NCBI RefSeq assembly: GCF_007004655.1
Contig: NZ_ML660096.1
Span: 96,059-160,058 of the forward strand
Direction: 5' to 3'
From: Exilibacterium tricleocarpae
GTDB lineage: Bacteria; Pseudomonadota; Gammaproteobacteria; Pseudomonadales; Cellvibrionaceae
DNA: 64,000 nt
Part shown: piece by piece, positions 1 to 9,648 of the stretch
Layout of the letters: each line of letters begins with the position of its first letter
Position numbering within the stretch: position 1 is the stretch's first letter
Translations under genes and position numbers: made by a program
Notes under the pieces: generated by a model
Told to the model about the DNA's origin: nothing
The model's database searches: none
Seen by the model: the letters and a program-made list of their open reading frames with translations, nothing else

Positions 1-1500
1 GGCGTAACGCGCATCGGCCGCTTTGTCCGCCGTGATCATCACACTGCCGGCACCCCTCGCGGTTACCTTGCCCTCGGCATCCACCGTGGCGACGCCGGTA
101 TCGCTCGAGCGGTAACTGATGGCACCGTCGCCGTCGCCACCGCTGGCGGTATTTGTCAGCATCTCGTCCACTGACAACTCAAACGACCCCGCCTGCTCGA
201 AGGTAATCGTTTGGACGGCAAGACTCACGGTAATCTCATAACTCGCACTGGCCGCGGCGTAACGCGCATCGGCCGCTTTGTCCGCCGTGATCATCACACT
301 GCCGGCACCCCTCGCGGTTACCTTGCCCTCGGCATCCACCGTGGCGACGCCGGTATCGCTCGAGCGGTAACTGATGGCACCGCTGCCAGCACCGCCGCCG
401 GCGGTGTTACTCAGGGTTTCGCCTACCAACAGTGCCACGGGCCCAACCTGCGCAAAGCTGATCGTTTGGGTCGCCAGGCTGACGTCGATGCGATAACGCG
501 CACTGGCCGCGGTGTAAAGCGCATCAGTCGCTTTTTCGGCGGTAATGATCGCCCTGCCAACACCCGTGGCGGTTACCCGCCCGGCAGCGTCCACAGTGGC
601 GACTGTGAGATCGCTGGAGTGGTAACTGACCGCGCCCGTACCGGCGCCCCCACTGGCGACGTTACCCAGGCTGCCGCCCACCGGCAGCGCCAACGGGCCC
701 GGCTGGGCAAAAGCGATGGTTTGGGGAATACGGCTCACATCGATACGATAACTCGCACTGGCAGCAGCGTAACGCGCATCGGCCGCCTTGTCGGCGGTGA
801 TCGTCGCACTGCCGGCGCCCGTGGCGGTTACCCGGCCGTCGGCAGCCACGATGGCCACCGCCCTATCACTTGACCGGTAGCTGATCGCGCCCGTACCGGC
901 ACCCCCGCCGGCGACGTTACGCAGATTGCCGCCCACCGGCAGCACCAACGGGCCCGGCTGGGCAAAAGCGATAGCTTGCGTCGCCAGACTCGCCTCGACG
1001 CGATAGCTGGCCTGGGTGGCGGCGTAACGCACATCAGCCGCTTTGTCGGCAGTAATCGTTGCGCTGCCGGCGCCCGTGGCGGTTATCAAGCCGTCGGCAT
1101 TCACAGTGGCCACCGCCGTATTGTTCGAGCGGTAGCTGATCACGCCGTTGCCAGCACCGCCGCTGGCGGCATTTTCCAGGGTGTTGCCCACCGACAGTGC
1201 CACCGGCCCCGCCTGGGCGAAGGTGATGATTTGGGGAACACGGCTGGCATCAATGCGATAACTCGCACTGGCCGCGGCATAACGCGTATCGGCCGCCTTG
1301 TCGGCGGTGATCGTCGCGCTGCCGGCGCCCGTCACAGTTACCAAGCCGTCGGCAGCCACGATGGCCACCGCCCTATCACTGGACCGGTAGCTGATCGCGC
1401 CGCTGCCATCGCCCCCGCTGGCGGCGTTGTTCAGGGTATCGCCCACCAACCGCATCAACGGACCCGGCTCGGCAAACGCAATGCTTTGTTCGATCAGTGG
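1..1500. repeat. Exact 255-bp tandem repeat, about six units
   Basis: The same sequence block starts at 1, 256, 511, 766, 1021 and 1276, always 255 bases (85 codons) apart, so there are no indels between units. Units starting at 1 and 256 are identical for about 125 bases; the others differ by scattered substitutions. This pattern suggests recent duplication or gene conversion in the distal units and makes copy number likely to vary between strains. Confidence 0.9.
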
Positions 1501-1599
1501 AGCATTGACAGAACGGGTGTTCGACTCATCGTCCCCACAGGCGGTAAGCAACAGCAGTAAAACGGTTACAACCAAACTCTTGCTAGTCATCAACGACAT
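1..1599 (-). CDS. Ig-like (Big_2-type) repeat lipoprotein, 3' end outside the window
   Basis: The frame is open from a start at 1599 to the window edge, so the C-terminus is missing. It begins MSLMTSKSLV, then a short hydrophobic stretch ending LLLLLTAC, a good lipobox, so the product is probably anchored in the outer membrane. The rest is a tandem array of 85-residue units, each with a motif like ISYRSSD.VATV.A.G.VTATGAG.ATITADKAAD.RYA, typical of bacterial Ig-like (Big_2) domains found in surface adhesins and secreted proteins. At least six units are visible. A start at 1590 is also possible; 1599 is preferred because AGAGGG lies 9 bases upstream. The plus-strand open frames here are shadows. 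Function beyond surface exposure cannot be deduced; adhesion is an inference from the family. Confidence 0.85.
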   Translation of the reverse strand, partial: MSLMTSKSLVVTVLLLLLTACGDDESNTRSVNAPLIEQSIAFAEPGPLMRLVGDTLNNAASGGDGSGAISYRSSDRAVAIVAADGLVTVTGAGSATITADKAADTRYAAASASYRIDASRVPQIITFAQAGPVALSVGNTLENAASGGAGNGVISYRSNNTAVATVNADGLITATGAGSATITADKAADVRYAATQASYRVEASLATQAIAFAQPGPLVLPVGGNLRNVAGGGAGTGAISYRSSDRAVAIVAADGRVTATGAGSATITADKAADARYAAASASYRIDVSRIPQTIAFAQPGPLALPVGGSLGNVASGGAGTGAVSYHSSDLTVATVDAAGRVTATGVGRAIITAEKATDALYTAASARYRIDVSLATQTISFAQVGPVALLVGETLSNTAGGGAGSGAISYRSSDTGVATVDAEGKVTARGAGSVMITADKAADARYAAASASYEITVSLAVQTITFEQAGSFELSVDEMLTNTASGGDGDGAISYRSSDTGVATVDAEGKVTARGAGSVMITADKAADARYA

Positions 1600-2882
1600 A
1601 TCTTATAGCCCTCTATTTTTTACGACCCACATTTTTTATGACTTATCAATTTTTTCTTGACTACTGTATTAACGCCCTGGGTTCTCCAGGCGTATAACAG
1701 TATCCACAATGGCCTAGCGGAAAAAATTTAGTCGCAGACCGCGATAACCACTAAAGATCTTCGGTTTTTCCAAACCTTGCGCTCCGTGCGGCCTTACCAA
1801 CGTTTACGCTTTATTCAGTTTCGACGGCCCTTTACTGACCGGGCCACTTGCTGTTTATCTGACGCCCACACCCGCCCATGCACCACTTCTTTATGGAAGT
1901 GCGCTTTAATCGCTATACACTTTTTGCAAGCCTTTGCTGCCGAAACCAGCTCCGGTTATCAGAGCAATCGCAGCGACAAGCCTAGTATCGAGGAATGGAT
2001 TTTGACGCGCCTATTTTTAACAGGTTTCACCTTCATCTAACGGTTTGGTGGTTTGAAAATACTTGAGCCAACACAAACTGGTTATTGATCAAGTTAATCG
2101 GTGAGGCGGATTGTCCACCATTTAATTTTGAATGTCACCAAAAACAACAAAAAAATAAGTAACGTTTTGTTTGTGAAAATTGAAAAACGCCGACTAAATC
2201 TTATAAACAAAAACAATTTAGTGGAAAACTGAAAGCGAAAGACGTTTGCTTTACTGCGATGACAAAACAGTTTTGTCAGTGAAAAACCGGACACAGTTTT
2301 TTACTGTCCGCTACTTTGCCAACATAAATATTGAGGAAAACTTTTATCTTACTGCGCACCGTAAAAGGTCAACGACTGTCAGCTGATACTTTTTTGTGCT
2401 TGTTTGCGTCCATTTGTCAGTGTATCTACCTACATTAACTTGCAATTGAGGCTTGAAACACAAAAGGCCTTGGTCGTTTTTTTTAAAAAAACGAAAGCGC
2501 GAGAGAAAAGAACCTCGATGATGCCTTATAAAAAAAGGGGCTTTAGGAGAAAAGCTGAATGTAAGCCATGTATACCTGGCTGCGACGAAAACGCATTTTT
2601 TCGGTTAAAGGTTGAGTTTATTGTAATGCGTCGACGCTGTTTCCAACGTAAAGATCAACACCGGACTTCACTCTATCGAGTCTAATAAAAGATCAAGCTT
2701 TATTTCAGTCAATCTTTTTTTGTGCTTACCTTCCGGCATTTGTAGGGGTTTCTACCCACACAGCTAAGCCTTTGACCATTGGAGGCAACGAAAGCCTATC
2801 GCTTTCGCGCAGGTAGCAAGCTGTCGCTCACAACCGGGAAACCCTTAGCCTCACGAAGCTCAAGGCCAGGGTTAAAGCTTTC
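1600..2882. other. Intergenic stretch of 1.28 kb without a convincing gene
   Basis: AT-rich DNA between two minus-strand genes. Open frames here are short, lack ribosome binding sites and have no recognisable family. It holds an inverted repeat GACAAAAC/GTTTTGTC with one central base at 2261-2277, a hairpin CGGACACAGT...ACTGTCCG at 2288-2310, and a small hairpin CGAAAGC/GCTTTCG at 2789-2807 that lies just downstream of the sulfide:quinone oxidoreductase gene. None has a clear T-run, so none is called a terminator. Confidence 0.5.
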
Positions 2883-4163
2883 TTACTGTTTGTTTTCCAG
2901 CTTCTCAACACCAAAAAACTTTAAAATCAAACGTTCATACAATGGTTCGGTTTTGCCCGCTTTCATTTTCTTGATAAAGTATTTCTCGAACGCAATTTTG
3001 GCGGTATGCACCCAGTTGCCTTTCTTCATCCAGGTGATATTGCGCGGCGGGATTTGCGGCAGGGCCACGAAAGCAGCGCCGGAATCGCCCATATCGGCCA
3101 GACAGATAGCGTTCCAGGTCGCCTGGGCCGTGGGCTTTTCGCCGTTGATATCGGCTTTGATATTCTGCGCCAGCGCGGTCACCATCGACTCGATCATATA
3201 GCCGGTTTTGGGCGTGCCCACCGGCACCGGCGTGGCCTCGACCGGGGGAATCGCCACACACACGCCGGCCGAGTAGATGTTGTTGTATTTGGGATGGCGC
3301 TGGTAATCGTCAATGGGTACGAAACCTTTGTCGTTGCCGAGCGCCGGGGCGGCGGCTATCGCCTCTATCCCGCGAAACGCCGGCAAAACCATAGCGTGTT
3401 TAAACGGCAGGGTATGATTGCCCGCACAGGTACCGTCTGGCTTGAGCTCCTCCACCGCCATAGTATCTTGCGCCACTGAATGGATTTGCGCATTGCATAC
3501 CCAGTTAATATGGCGCTGTCGCAGTTCCGATTCAAGCAGCGACTTCGAGTCGCCGACACCACCCAGCCCCAGATGGCCGATATAGGGTTCACTGGTGACA
3601 TAGGTCATGGCGACATCTTTCCTGACCTTCTTGTCGCGCAGGGCTTTATCCAGGATAAACGCGTACTCATAGGCCGGCCCGAAACAGCTGGCCCCCTGGG
3701 CAGCGCCGATAATCACCGGGCCGGGGTTTTCGATCAGGCGTTTCACATCCTCGTAACAGCGCTCGGCATGAGCAGTGGTGCAGATAGAATGGGTAAATCC
3801 CTGCGGCCCCAGACCGTCGATCAACTCGAAGGCGAGGCGCGGACCGGTGCAAATAACCAGGTAATCGTAGGTAACCGAACCGCCGTCGTGCAATGTCAAC
3901 TGATTGCTCTCGGGTTCAATCTTCCTGACTTCACCGGTGATGAAGTTAATCCCTTTTTTCTTTAACAGCGGCGCCAGCTCGATACTGATATCCTTGCGCA
4001 CCCGCCAACCCACCGCTACCCAGGGGTTTGAGGGCACAAACTGAAAATCGGGTTTCTTGTCGATCAACGTAATCCGGGCATTGCGCCCGCCCAACAACTC
4101 TCTCAATTCATAGGCGGCGGGCAAACCGCCAATGCCCGCGCCGACAATCGCTATATGTACCAT
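2883..4163 (-). CDS. sqr: Sulfide:quinone oxidoreductase
   Basis: FAD-dependent enzyme that oxidises sulfide at the cytoplasmic membrane and passes electrons to quinone. The 426-residue product begins with a Rossmann motif (GAGIGGLPAAYE, residues 8-19). All three redox cysteines of the family are present: C128 in SICTTAH, C160 in GASCFGPAYE and C354 in NAICLADMGD. The segment TPVPVGTPKTGYMIESM and an amphipathic C-terminus with FEKYFIKKMK match the Acidithiobacillus ferrooxidans type of enzyme closely. AGGAGG stands just upstream of the ATG. It is the last gene of a five-gene minus-strand run headed by an ArsR regulator with two cysteines, which fits sulfide-induced expression. The 29-base gap to the preceding gene supports co-transcription. 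Confidence 0.93.
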   Translation of the reverse strand: MVHIAIVGAGIGGLPAAYELRELLGGRNARITLIDKKPDFQFVPSNPWVAVGWRVRKDISIELAPLLKKKGINFITGEVRKIEPESNQLTLHDGGSVTYDYLVICTGPRLAFELIDGLGPQGFTHSICTTAHAERCYEDVKRLIENPGPVIIGAAQGASCFGPAYEYAFILDKALRDKKVRKDVAMTYVTSEPYIGHLGLGGVGDSKSLLESELRQRHINWVCNAQIHSVAQDTMAVEELKPDGTCAGNHTLPFKHAMVLPAFRGIEAIAAAPALGNDKGFVPIDDYQRHPKYNNIYSAGVCVAIPPVEATPVPVGTPKTGYMIESMVTALAQNIKADINGEKPTAQATWNAICLADMGDSGAAFVALPQIPPRNITWMKKGNWVHTAKIAFEKYFIKKMKAGKTEPLYERLILKFFGVEKLENKQ

Positions 4164-4192
4164 GATCCTCCTCCCCGGAAGTCACCTCTTGG

Positions 4193-5524
4193 TTAAAATC
4201 CGTATCGCAACGCGATATACAGATTGCTGTTATCCTTTAGCTGACCGAAGAATGTCTCCACCTGATCGCCGTAAAAAACATTCGTGCCCACTTCCCATAT
4301 CCAATGGTCGCTGGCTTTATAATTGGCCTTGGCCCGCACATAACCGTCCTCTTCCGACGGGCTCCAGAAGTTGAACAGCGACAGGGTCAGACGCTGGTTT
4401 ATCAGTGTTTGCGTGAGGCGCAGGGTCACCAGATCGCGGTGTCGGTCTTTCACGAAGGCGTTTGTCGCCAGGCTGCTTCTGTAGGCGCCGTGGTCGGTCA
4501 TTGATTCCCGATAGAGCTGCACCGCACCGGTTAACTCCGGTGCCAACTCCCGCTCGAAACCGAGCAAAAAGCGCCACTCACTGTTTCTGATCAAAGGATC
4601 TGTGCCGCTGTTGTCATCGCGGCTGTCGTAAAAACCGACCTCCGCATAGCCGATACCACCGGCCATTGGCCCGCGTACGCTGGCGCCGTACACGGCCAGG
4701 CGCGGAAACGTCGACAGGCCGGTGGCGGGGTCCATACCGGCGGGACTTTTCCAAAAACCCCGATAGTAATAGGCCGCCATTTCCGCGGCGCCCCAGAGTC
4801 GGTGCGCACGCAGGGCAATCTCACCGTCCTCGCCCTCGCGGTCGCGCTCGATAACATTCACCGGGTACTCGCGACCGACAATCGCATCGACCCGGGGATT
4901 GAAGTACGACAGCCGCCGTCCATCGACAAAGCGATCGGCATCGAAAACCGGCGTATAGACCAGGTCCAGGTTAATCAGATCGGCGTAAAACGACAGTTTC
5001 AGCGCATCGGAAGGCGCCTTCAGGTACTCTTCATCGCGGCCGATTAAAAAAGCATTCCAATCCTTCGGAAATAAATCATTGATAAACAGCAGATCGCCTG
5101 TGCCCCAGGTCAGTATCTGCCGCCCCGCTTTCAAATCGGTAGATTCGCTCGGGTGCAGCAAAGCATTAAGCTCACGCAGCTCAAGCCAGCCCTCGCCGGC
5201 GTCGAGGTCAAAGGAGTGATCGTCCAGCACCGGATCAAATACCAAATCGGCGGTGGAGGAAATCTGGCCCCAGCGATAGTCCTGATCCCACTGCAGTTGC
5301 ACCCGGGCTTCGCCCAGTGAGGCATCCTTTTGGGTGTCGTCTTCCCGCAGGCGCGTACCCAGGCGGGTTTCGACAAAACCACTGAACAGTGCTTCGCCGT
5401 CTTCATCCTCGGCCCGCTCAGGCTCCGCCGCCGTACCGAGTCCGGCCGGTAGCGCCGGCGGTTCGGCTCCCAGCAGCGCCGGTGCGACCAGGGTTGCGAG
5501 AATGAAAAGCGAAGGAATTTTCAT
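4193..5524 (-). CDS. Predicted outer-membrane beta-barrel protein (DUF1302-like)
   Basis: 443 residues with a signal peptide (MKIPSLFILATLVAPALLGA, cleavage probably before EPP) and a C-terminal ALRYGF, the aromatic ending expected of a beta-barrel protein. The body is rich in alternating strands such as ADLVFDPVLDD, RQILTWGTGDLLFIND and LYIALRYGF. The GRQILTWGTGD region resembles DUF1302/alginate-export-type barrels. AAGGG precedes the ATG. It sits between the LolA-like gene and sqr in the same operon, and barrels of this sort often accompany MMPL-type exporters plus a LolA-like protein. A role in moving a lipid or other hydrophobic compound across the outer membrane is an inference. Confidence 0.75.
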   Translation of the reverse strand: MKIPSLFILATLVAPALLGAEPPALPAGLGTAAEPERAEDEDGEALFSGFVETRLGTRLREDDTQKDASLGEARVQLQWDQDYRWGQISSTADLVFDPVLDDHSFDLDAGEGWLELRELNALLHPSESTDLKAGRQILTWGTGDLLFINDLFPKDWNAFLIGRDEEYLKAPSDALKLSFYADLINLDLVYTPVFDADRFVDGRRLSYFNPRVDAIVGREYPVNVIERDREGEDGEIALRAHRLWGAAEMAAYYYRGFWKSPAGMDPATGLSTFPRLAVYGASVRGPMAGGIGYAEVGFYDSRDDNSGTDPLIRNSEWRFLLGFERELAPELTGAVQLYRESMTDHGAYRSSLATNAFVKDRHRDLVTLRLTQTLINQRLTLSLFNFWSPSEEDGYVRAKANYKASDHWIWEVGTNVFYGDQVETFFGQLKDNSNLYIALRYGF

Positions 5525-5537
5525 GTTAACCCTTCAA

Positions 5538-6326
5538 TTACCGCAGGTATTTTCTCGGTGCACTGCGCAGGTAGCGCTCGCTGAAAATAGCTTCCGGTAT
5601 GTCCAGGTTGTAGTCCACGTTACTGTAGCTCAAGGTGGTGTAGCCACCGATGCGCGTATCGCTCATTTTGGATTGAGTCACCGTTGCAAAGCCTTCGATG
5701 ACTTCGACCCTCAAAGCTTCGTAGGTGCGGTAGACTTTGCCGGCACTGTCGTAAAACTCGGTTTTAACCGGAATAAATGTGCTTTTATGAATCCAGTTCT
5801 TGTAGCGGGAAAACTCAACTTTTTCCGCTTCCTTCGGCGTGCTCTGCAACACGAAGTAGTCGTCGGTCTCCTCCAGCAACTGGTGGCTGTCTTCAGCCGG
5901 CGTGCGCCCGGAGACATCCTCGTAGAAAAAGTGCGATCCCATAAAGCTGGTGCGCTCATCGCTGGCGGCAATACGCTTGACCAAATCCAGAGCGGGCAGG
6001 TACATCCAGCGGTCGTCATCCCGGTCGACATATTTCCAGACCATAAACACCGTTTTGTTGACATCGGCCGGGCTGTGGAAATAAACATAGAGCTTTTGCT
6101 CACCATCATTGGCGTCGTCCACGTCCTTGCGCAAGATAACAAAGTGCCGATTGCGCTCACGCCCGCGACTGTCGACGATCTGCATATGCACCTTGGCTTT
6201 ACCGTCGGCCGCCTGATAATAAGCAGCGCGATTGGCTCTATCCACAATGTCCTGCACGGCAACGGCGCCGGCCTGTCCGGCACCAACCAGCCACAATAGG
6301 GCTGTCAGGGCGATACGGTCGTACAT
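5538..6326 (-). CDS. LolA-like outer membrane lipoprotein-sorting protein
   Basis: 262 residues with an N-terminal signal sequence (YDRIALTALLWLVGAGQAGA) followed by a domain with the features of the LolA-like family often encoded beside RND/MMPL exporters: KVHMQIVDSRGRERNR, KLYVYFHSPADVNKTVFMVWK and DDRWMYLPALDLVKRI. It is not the classical LolA, which is shorter and not linked to such pumps. The start overlaps the end of the exporter gene by 22 bases and has AGGAG upstream, indicating tight translational coupling. Likely a periplasmic carrier that works with the exporter and the barrel protein; the cargo is unknown. Confidence 0.8.
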   Translation of the reverse strand: MYDRIALTALLWLVGAGQAGAVAVQDIVDRANRAAYYQAADGKAKVHMQIVDSRGRERNRHFVILRKDVDDANDGEQKLYVYFHSPADVNKTVFMVWKYVDRDDDRWMYLPALDLVKRIAASDERTSFMGSHFFYEDVSGRTPAEDSHQLLEETDDYFVLQSTPKEAEKVEFSRYKNWIHKSTFIPVKTEFYDSAGKVYRTYEALRVEVIEGFATVTQSKMSDTRIGGYTTLSYSNVDYNLDIPEAIFSERYLRSAPRKYLR

Positions 6327-8944
6327 GTTGTCGGCTCCTGGTTTTTAAAAAACACGGTTTCGAACTGGGTTAACAGTGCCGGCAGAATCAGCAGCGATGC
6401 GGCACCGGCAAACACCAAGATGGAAGAGATAAAAAATCCCACCGTTTGATAAGGCACCAAAGGTGCGACAAGCAAGGGTAAAAAGCCCACGCCGATCACA
6501 ATCACATTGCGGCTGATAGCCCGGGCGGGTTCGCCGAAAACGGCCTTGATCCCCAACGCCCAGGAACCTTGGCTTTGTTGCAGGTAGCGACTGCGCGCCA
6601 GAAAATGAATGGCATAGTCAATCGCCAGACCGAGACTCAAAGCCGACAGCACCGCCACCGGCATGTCATAGTCCTTGCCAACCAGGCCGATCAGCCCGTA
6701 GATCGCGGCGATGGTCACCGTCAGCGGCAGCATACTGAGCAGGCCCCACCACAGCGACCGGAACAGCACAGTCATCATCACCAATACGATCACAAAGCTG
6801 CCCAAGAAAGCCTTCAACATGCCGGCCACCATTTCGTCCTGCCAGATAACATTGATATAGGTCAGGCCGAACCAGTTGTGCTGCAGCGCTACCGGCGGCG
6901 GATTTTCGCTGAAAAACGTCTCCACCGCCCCCACCAGCGCATTCATATCCTTGTTGTCACCGCTTTTGAGCTGAATCCAGAGATTGCTCTGGCGGTAGTC
7001 GGGGGTGACGAAATGCCACAGGTCCTGGGGGCGGTGACCGCTTTGATAAGTGATCAGGGTTTGCGCCACTGCCGCCCGGGTATCGGGGATACGGAAGTCC
7101 TGTTCGCGGCCGAGAAACAGCTCCCGGTGCACGGTTTTGACAATATCGGGCAGGCCATTGCTCTTGCCCACCAACCCGGTCCCGTCGAGATAGCGCTGCA
7201 GCGATGCCATATAGCGCAATACCTCCGGTCGCTTGAATACCTCCTGCGCCTGCTGCCACTCACCGGCGCTCAGCAACACCCGATCCCAGGCCTCCCACTC
7301 GGCATCCGTCGCTGTCGCCTCCTGCTGCGCCAGTGCAAATGCCGTAAAGGCCGGCAACCAGGCCGGCGGCGAGTCACCGGGTAACGTATTCAATTTGTTT
7401 TCAATCACGGCAATAATCTGCGGGTCCAGACCGGCCAGGCTCTGCAACAGCCCAGCCCGAGTCTGGGCGGGCTGTCCGTTTTCTCCGGCCGCGGGGGCAA
7501 GCGCCAGATACGCCATATAGGTGCCGCCAAAACGTTCATTCAACGCCTTGTCGGCGACCCGGATGGTATGGTCTTCGGCAAACCACTTCACCGGGTTATC
7601 GTTGATCTGAATTTGTTGGATGCCGTAAACCGCCCCGCCCGCCAGTACCGCCGTAACCGCGAGGATCAGTTTACCGCGCCGGTAAGTGAACAGGCCGACG
7701 CGCTGGAGCATCCGCGACAGTGGCGTATGCGCCTCACCTTTTGCCCCCATGCCAAACCCGCTTAGCGAGGACTCGGGCATCAGCATAATATAAGCCGGAA
7801 TCAGGGTGACGGTCAGCAACCAGGCGAATACCACGCCGAGCGCCACAAACACGCCGAATGTCTGCACCGGCGGAATCGGGGTAAACGCCAGCGAGCCGAA
7901 CCCGGCGCAGGTGGTGATCGACGTGAACAGCATCGGCGCCGAGAGTTCCTCCATCACCGCCTTCAGCGTCGCTTTGCGATCCCGCAACTGTGGATAGCGG
8001 TCAAAAAAATCCGACAGTATGTGCACCGAATCCAGCACCGCAATGGGCATCACAAAAATCGGAATCATCGAGCTCATAATATGGATGGTATTGCCCGTCA
8101 CCACCAATAGCCCCATGGTTAGAATCACCGAGATCAACGCCACGACCAAGGGCGCGATCACCAGTTTCACATGCCGGAAAAACCACCACATCAGGATAAA
8201 AATCAGCAGCATCGCCACCGGTGCCGAAATCGCCATCTGCTTGAACATCTCGATACCAAACTGATCCTGGGCTATAGGCAGACCGGTGATATGAAATTCA
8301 TCCGCCGTGTCGAATTCGGCAATCTTGGCCCGCAGGCGCTGGGCGACTTCATAGCTGTCGTTTTTCGAGGTTATCGGGATGTACAGCGCCATTGCCTTTT
8401 TATCCCGCGAGACCAGCGTGTCGTTGAGGAACGGCAGGCGCATGGCCTTATCGGCGATGGCCAGCGCCTCGGCGTCGGTCTCGGGCGGGCGACTCATCAG
8501 CCATTCAAAACGCACCGAGCCGAGGCCGGCCTGCTCGATATTATCGACCGTGGAGGGCGCGATAACATCGATAGCGACAACCCCCTTTTGCTCGCCCCCC
8601 TTTTCCCAACTGATCTGTTGCGCGTAATTCGCCAGCGCGTGGATATGGCCGAGGGACTCGCGATTGAAAACACCCTGCGGGTGCTGCCGGTTAATGACCC
8701 CCACCACGACCATGTCATAGAGCCCGAACTCGCCTTTCATGGCATTGTGGAACACCCGCACCGGCTCATCCGCCGGCAGCATATTTTCCGGATCGGTATC
8801 GATATTGACAGGATGCAGGAAGGGAAACCCGGCCGGACTCAAACTCGGCGCGGCCACCAGCAGGATAAGCAACAGGCTCAACAGGCCACTGAGGACAAAT
8901 CCGGACCTGGGGCGAGCGACGGCATGTTCGGATAACACAAGCAT
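6305..8944 (-). CDS. MMPL/RND superfamily exporter
   Basis: 879 residues with the layout of the RND superfamily: one N-terminal membrane helix, a periplasmic domain (about 40-220), five or six helices (about 230-420), a second periplasmic domain (about 445-670) and a final helix bundle. Motifs such as IPIFVMPIAVLDSVHILSDF and VAVLSALSLGLAIDYAIHF are the paired D-containing helices of proton-driven MMPL-type transporters. GAGG precedes the ATG. The order exporter, LolA-like protein, barrel suggests a three-part envelope export route. That it is controlled with sqr is unusual; it may export a sulfur-containing or lipid product, but this is inference. Confidence 0.85.
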   Translation of the reverse strand: MLVLSEHAVARPRSGFVLSGLLSLLLILLVAAPSLSPAGFPFLHPVNIDTDPENMLPADEPVRVFHNAMKGEFGLYDMVVVGVINRQHPQGVFNRESLGHIHALANYAQQISWEKGGEQKGVVAIDVIAPSTVDNIEQAGLGSVRFEWLMSRPPETDAEALAIADKAMRLPFLNDTLVSRDKKAMALYIPITSKNDSYEVAQRLRAKIAEFDTADEFHITGLPIAQDQFGIEMFKQMAISAPVAMLLIFILMWWFFRHVKLVIAPLVVALISVILTMGLLVVTGNTIHIMSSMIPIFVMPIAVLDSVHILSDFFDRYPQLRDRKATLKAVMEELSAPMLFTSITTCAGFGSLAFTPIPPVQTFGVFVALGVVFAWLLTVTLIPAYIMLMPESSLSGFGMGAKGEAHTPLSRMLQRVGLFTYRRGKLILAVTAVLAGGAVYGIQQIQINDNPVKWFAEDHTIRVADKALNERFGGTYMAYLALAPAAGENGQPAQTRAGLLQSLAGLDPQIIAVIENKLNTLPGDSPPAWLPAFTAFALAQQEATATDAEWEAWDRVLLSAGEWQQAQEVFKRPEVLRYMASLQRYLDGTGLVGKSNGLPDIVKTVHRELFLGREQDFRIPDTRAAVAQTLITYQSGHRPQDLWHFVTPDYRQSNLWIQLKSGDNKDMNALVGAVETFFSENPPPVALQHNWFGLTYINVIWQDEMVAGMLKAFLGSFVIVLVMMTVLFRSLWWGLLSMLPLTVTIAAIYGLIGLVGKDYDMPVAVLSALSLGLAIDYAIHFLARSRYLQQSQGSWALGIKAVFGEPARAISRNVIVIGVGFLPLLVAPLVPYQTVGFFISSILVFAGAASLLILPALLTQFETVFFKNQEPTTCTTVSP

Positions 8945-8956
8945 AGTGATAATCCT

Positions 8957-9160
8957 CTAGCCGAAAGCACTGCCCGGTTTCACACCCAGCTTTTTCAAAA
9001 TGCTGGCCAGGGGGCAAAACCCGGTAAACGCGGCCTGAAACATATTCAAGCCCACAAATGCCGTCAGCAGGAACCAGTAAGGATGTACCCATTGGCCCAA
9101 CACCAAGCTGACAAGGATCAAGGTTCCGGCGAAAGCGAAGACAAAGCGATCGATATTCAT
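8957..9160 (-). CDS. DUF2892 (YgaP-type) small membrane protein
   Basis: 66 residues starting [12 protein letters not shown], chosen because AGGAGG lies 6 bases upstream. Two hydrophobic segments (about 7-22 and 27-42) are followed by [16 protein letters not shown], the conserved tail of the DUF2892/YgaP transmembrane family. In several bacteria this domain accompanies rhodanese or sulfide-oxidising genes under control of BigR/SqrR-type repressors, matching the present context. First gene of the operon that ends with sqr; the operator at 9229-9244 lies in its promoter. Confidence 0.85.
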   Translation of the reverse strand: MNIDRFVFAFAGTLILVSLVLGQWVHPYWFLLTAFVGLNMFQAAFTGFCPLASILKKLGVKPGSAFG

Positions 9161-9226
9161 AATTGACCTCCTGGTAAATCTGATTTGGAGACTTTCCATC
9201 CAGATGCCTATAATTCAGACTTATCT

Positions 9227-9255
9227 AAATTAGAATATTCTAATATAAAGATCAA
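9227..9255 (-). promoter_or_regulatory. Operon promoter with 16-bp palindromic ArsR-type operator
   Basis: A perfect palindrome ATTAGAATATTCTAAT occupies 9229-9244. On the minus strand a possible -35 TTGATC (9250-9255) and -10 TAATTT (9227-9232) are 17 bases apart, so the palindrome fills the spacer and overlaps the -10, the expected position for repression. A close copy lies upstream of the arsR gene. Confidence 0.75.
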
Positions 9256-9305
9256 GCCCTCTTTCCCGGTTAGCAACGGACTACTTTGGCATAACGGCTG
9301 GCCGC

Positions 9306-9620
9306 CTATAAATCGGGACAGAATATAGAGTGCAGGACCTCGATGACCTTCACCGCATCGTCACCGTCGAGGCGATAATAGATAGCCTGGGACTCTCTGC
9401 GGGTGCTCACCAGGCCGGCCTCACGCAGCGATGCCAGATGCTGGGACAGGGCAGACTGGCTTAACGGCACCCGCTCATTGAGTTCACTGACCGACAACTC
9501 ACCTTGAATCAGGCTGCAAAGTACCATCAGCCGGCTCTCATTCGACATGGACCGCAACAGCTGGGCGGCCTCCTTGGCGTGTTCCTGCATGGCCTCGAGG
9601 TTTGCAGTGGTGTTGTTCAT
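9306..9620 (-). CDS. ArsR-family repressor, BigR/SqrR-like (persulfide-sensing candidate)
   Basis: 104-residue winged-helix protein starting at the ATG MNNTTANLEA; a longer form from a TTG at 9644 lacks a ribosome binding site. The DNA-binding region reads LSVSELNERVPLSQSALSQHLASLREAGLV. Two cysteines, C35 in LMVLCSLIQGE and C101 in SIFCPDL, occupy the positions used by SqrR and BigR to form a tetrasulfide bridge on exposure to persulfide; the metal-binding CVC motif of classical ArsR is absent. With operators at its own promoter and at the sqr operon, it is probably an autoregulated sulfide-responsive repressor. The sensing role is inferred from the family and context. Confidence 0.85.
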   Translation of the reverse strand: MNNTTANLEAMQEHAKEAAQLLRSMSNESRLMVLCSLIQGELSVSELNERVPLSQSALSQHLASLREAGLVSTRRESQAIYYRLDGDDAVKVIEVLHSIFCPDL

Positions 9621-9648
9621 GGCGTCAGCAGACCTGTACGACAATTAC

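Noticed and set aside
211-1560. Long plus-strand open frames over the repeat region
   Set aside because: They are shadows of the minus-strand Ig-like repeat gene, which carries the lipobox and domain motifs; the plus-strand translations resemble no protein family.
1777-2685. Short frames of 66-93 codons in the AT-rich gap
   Set aside because: No ribosome binding sites and no protein-like pattern.
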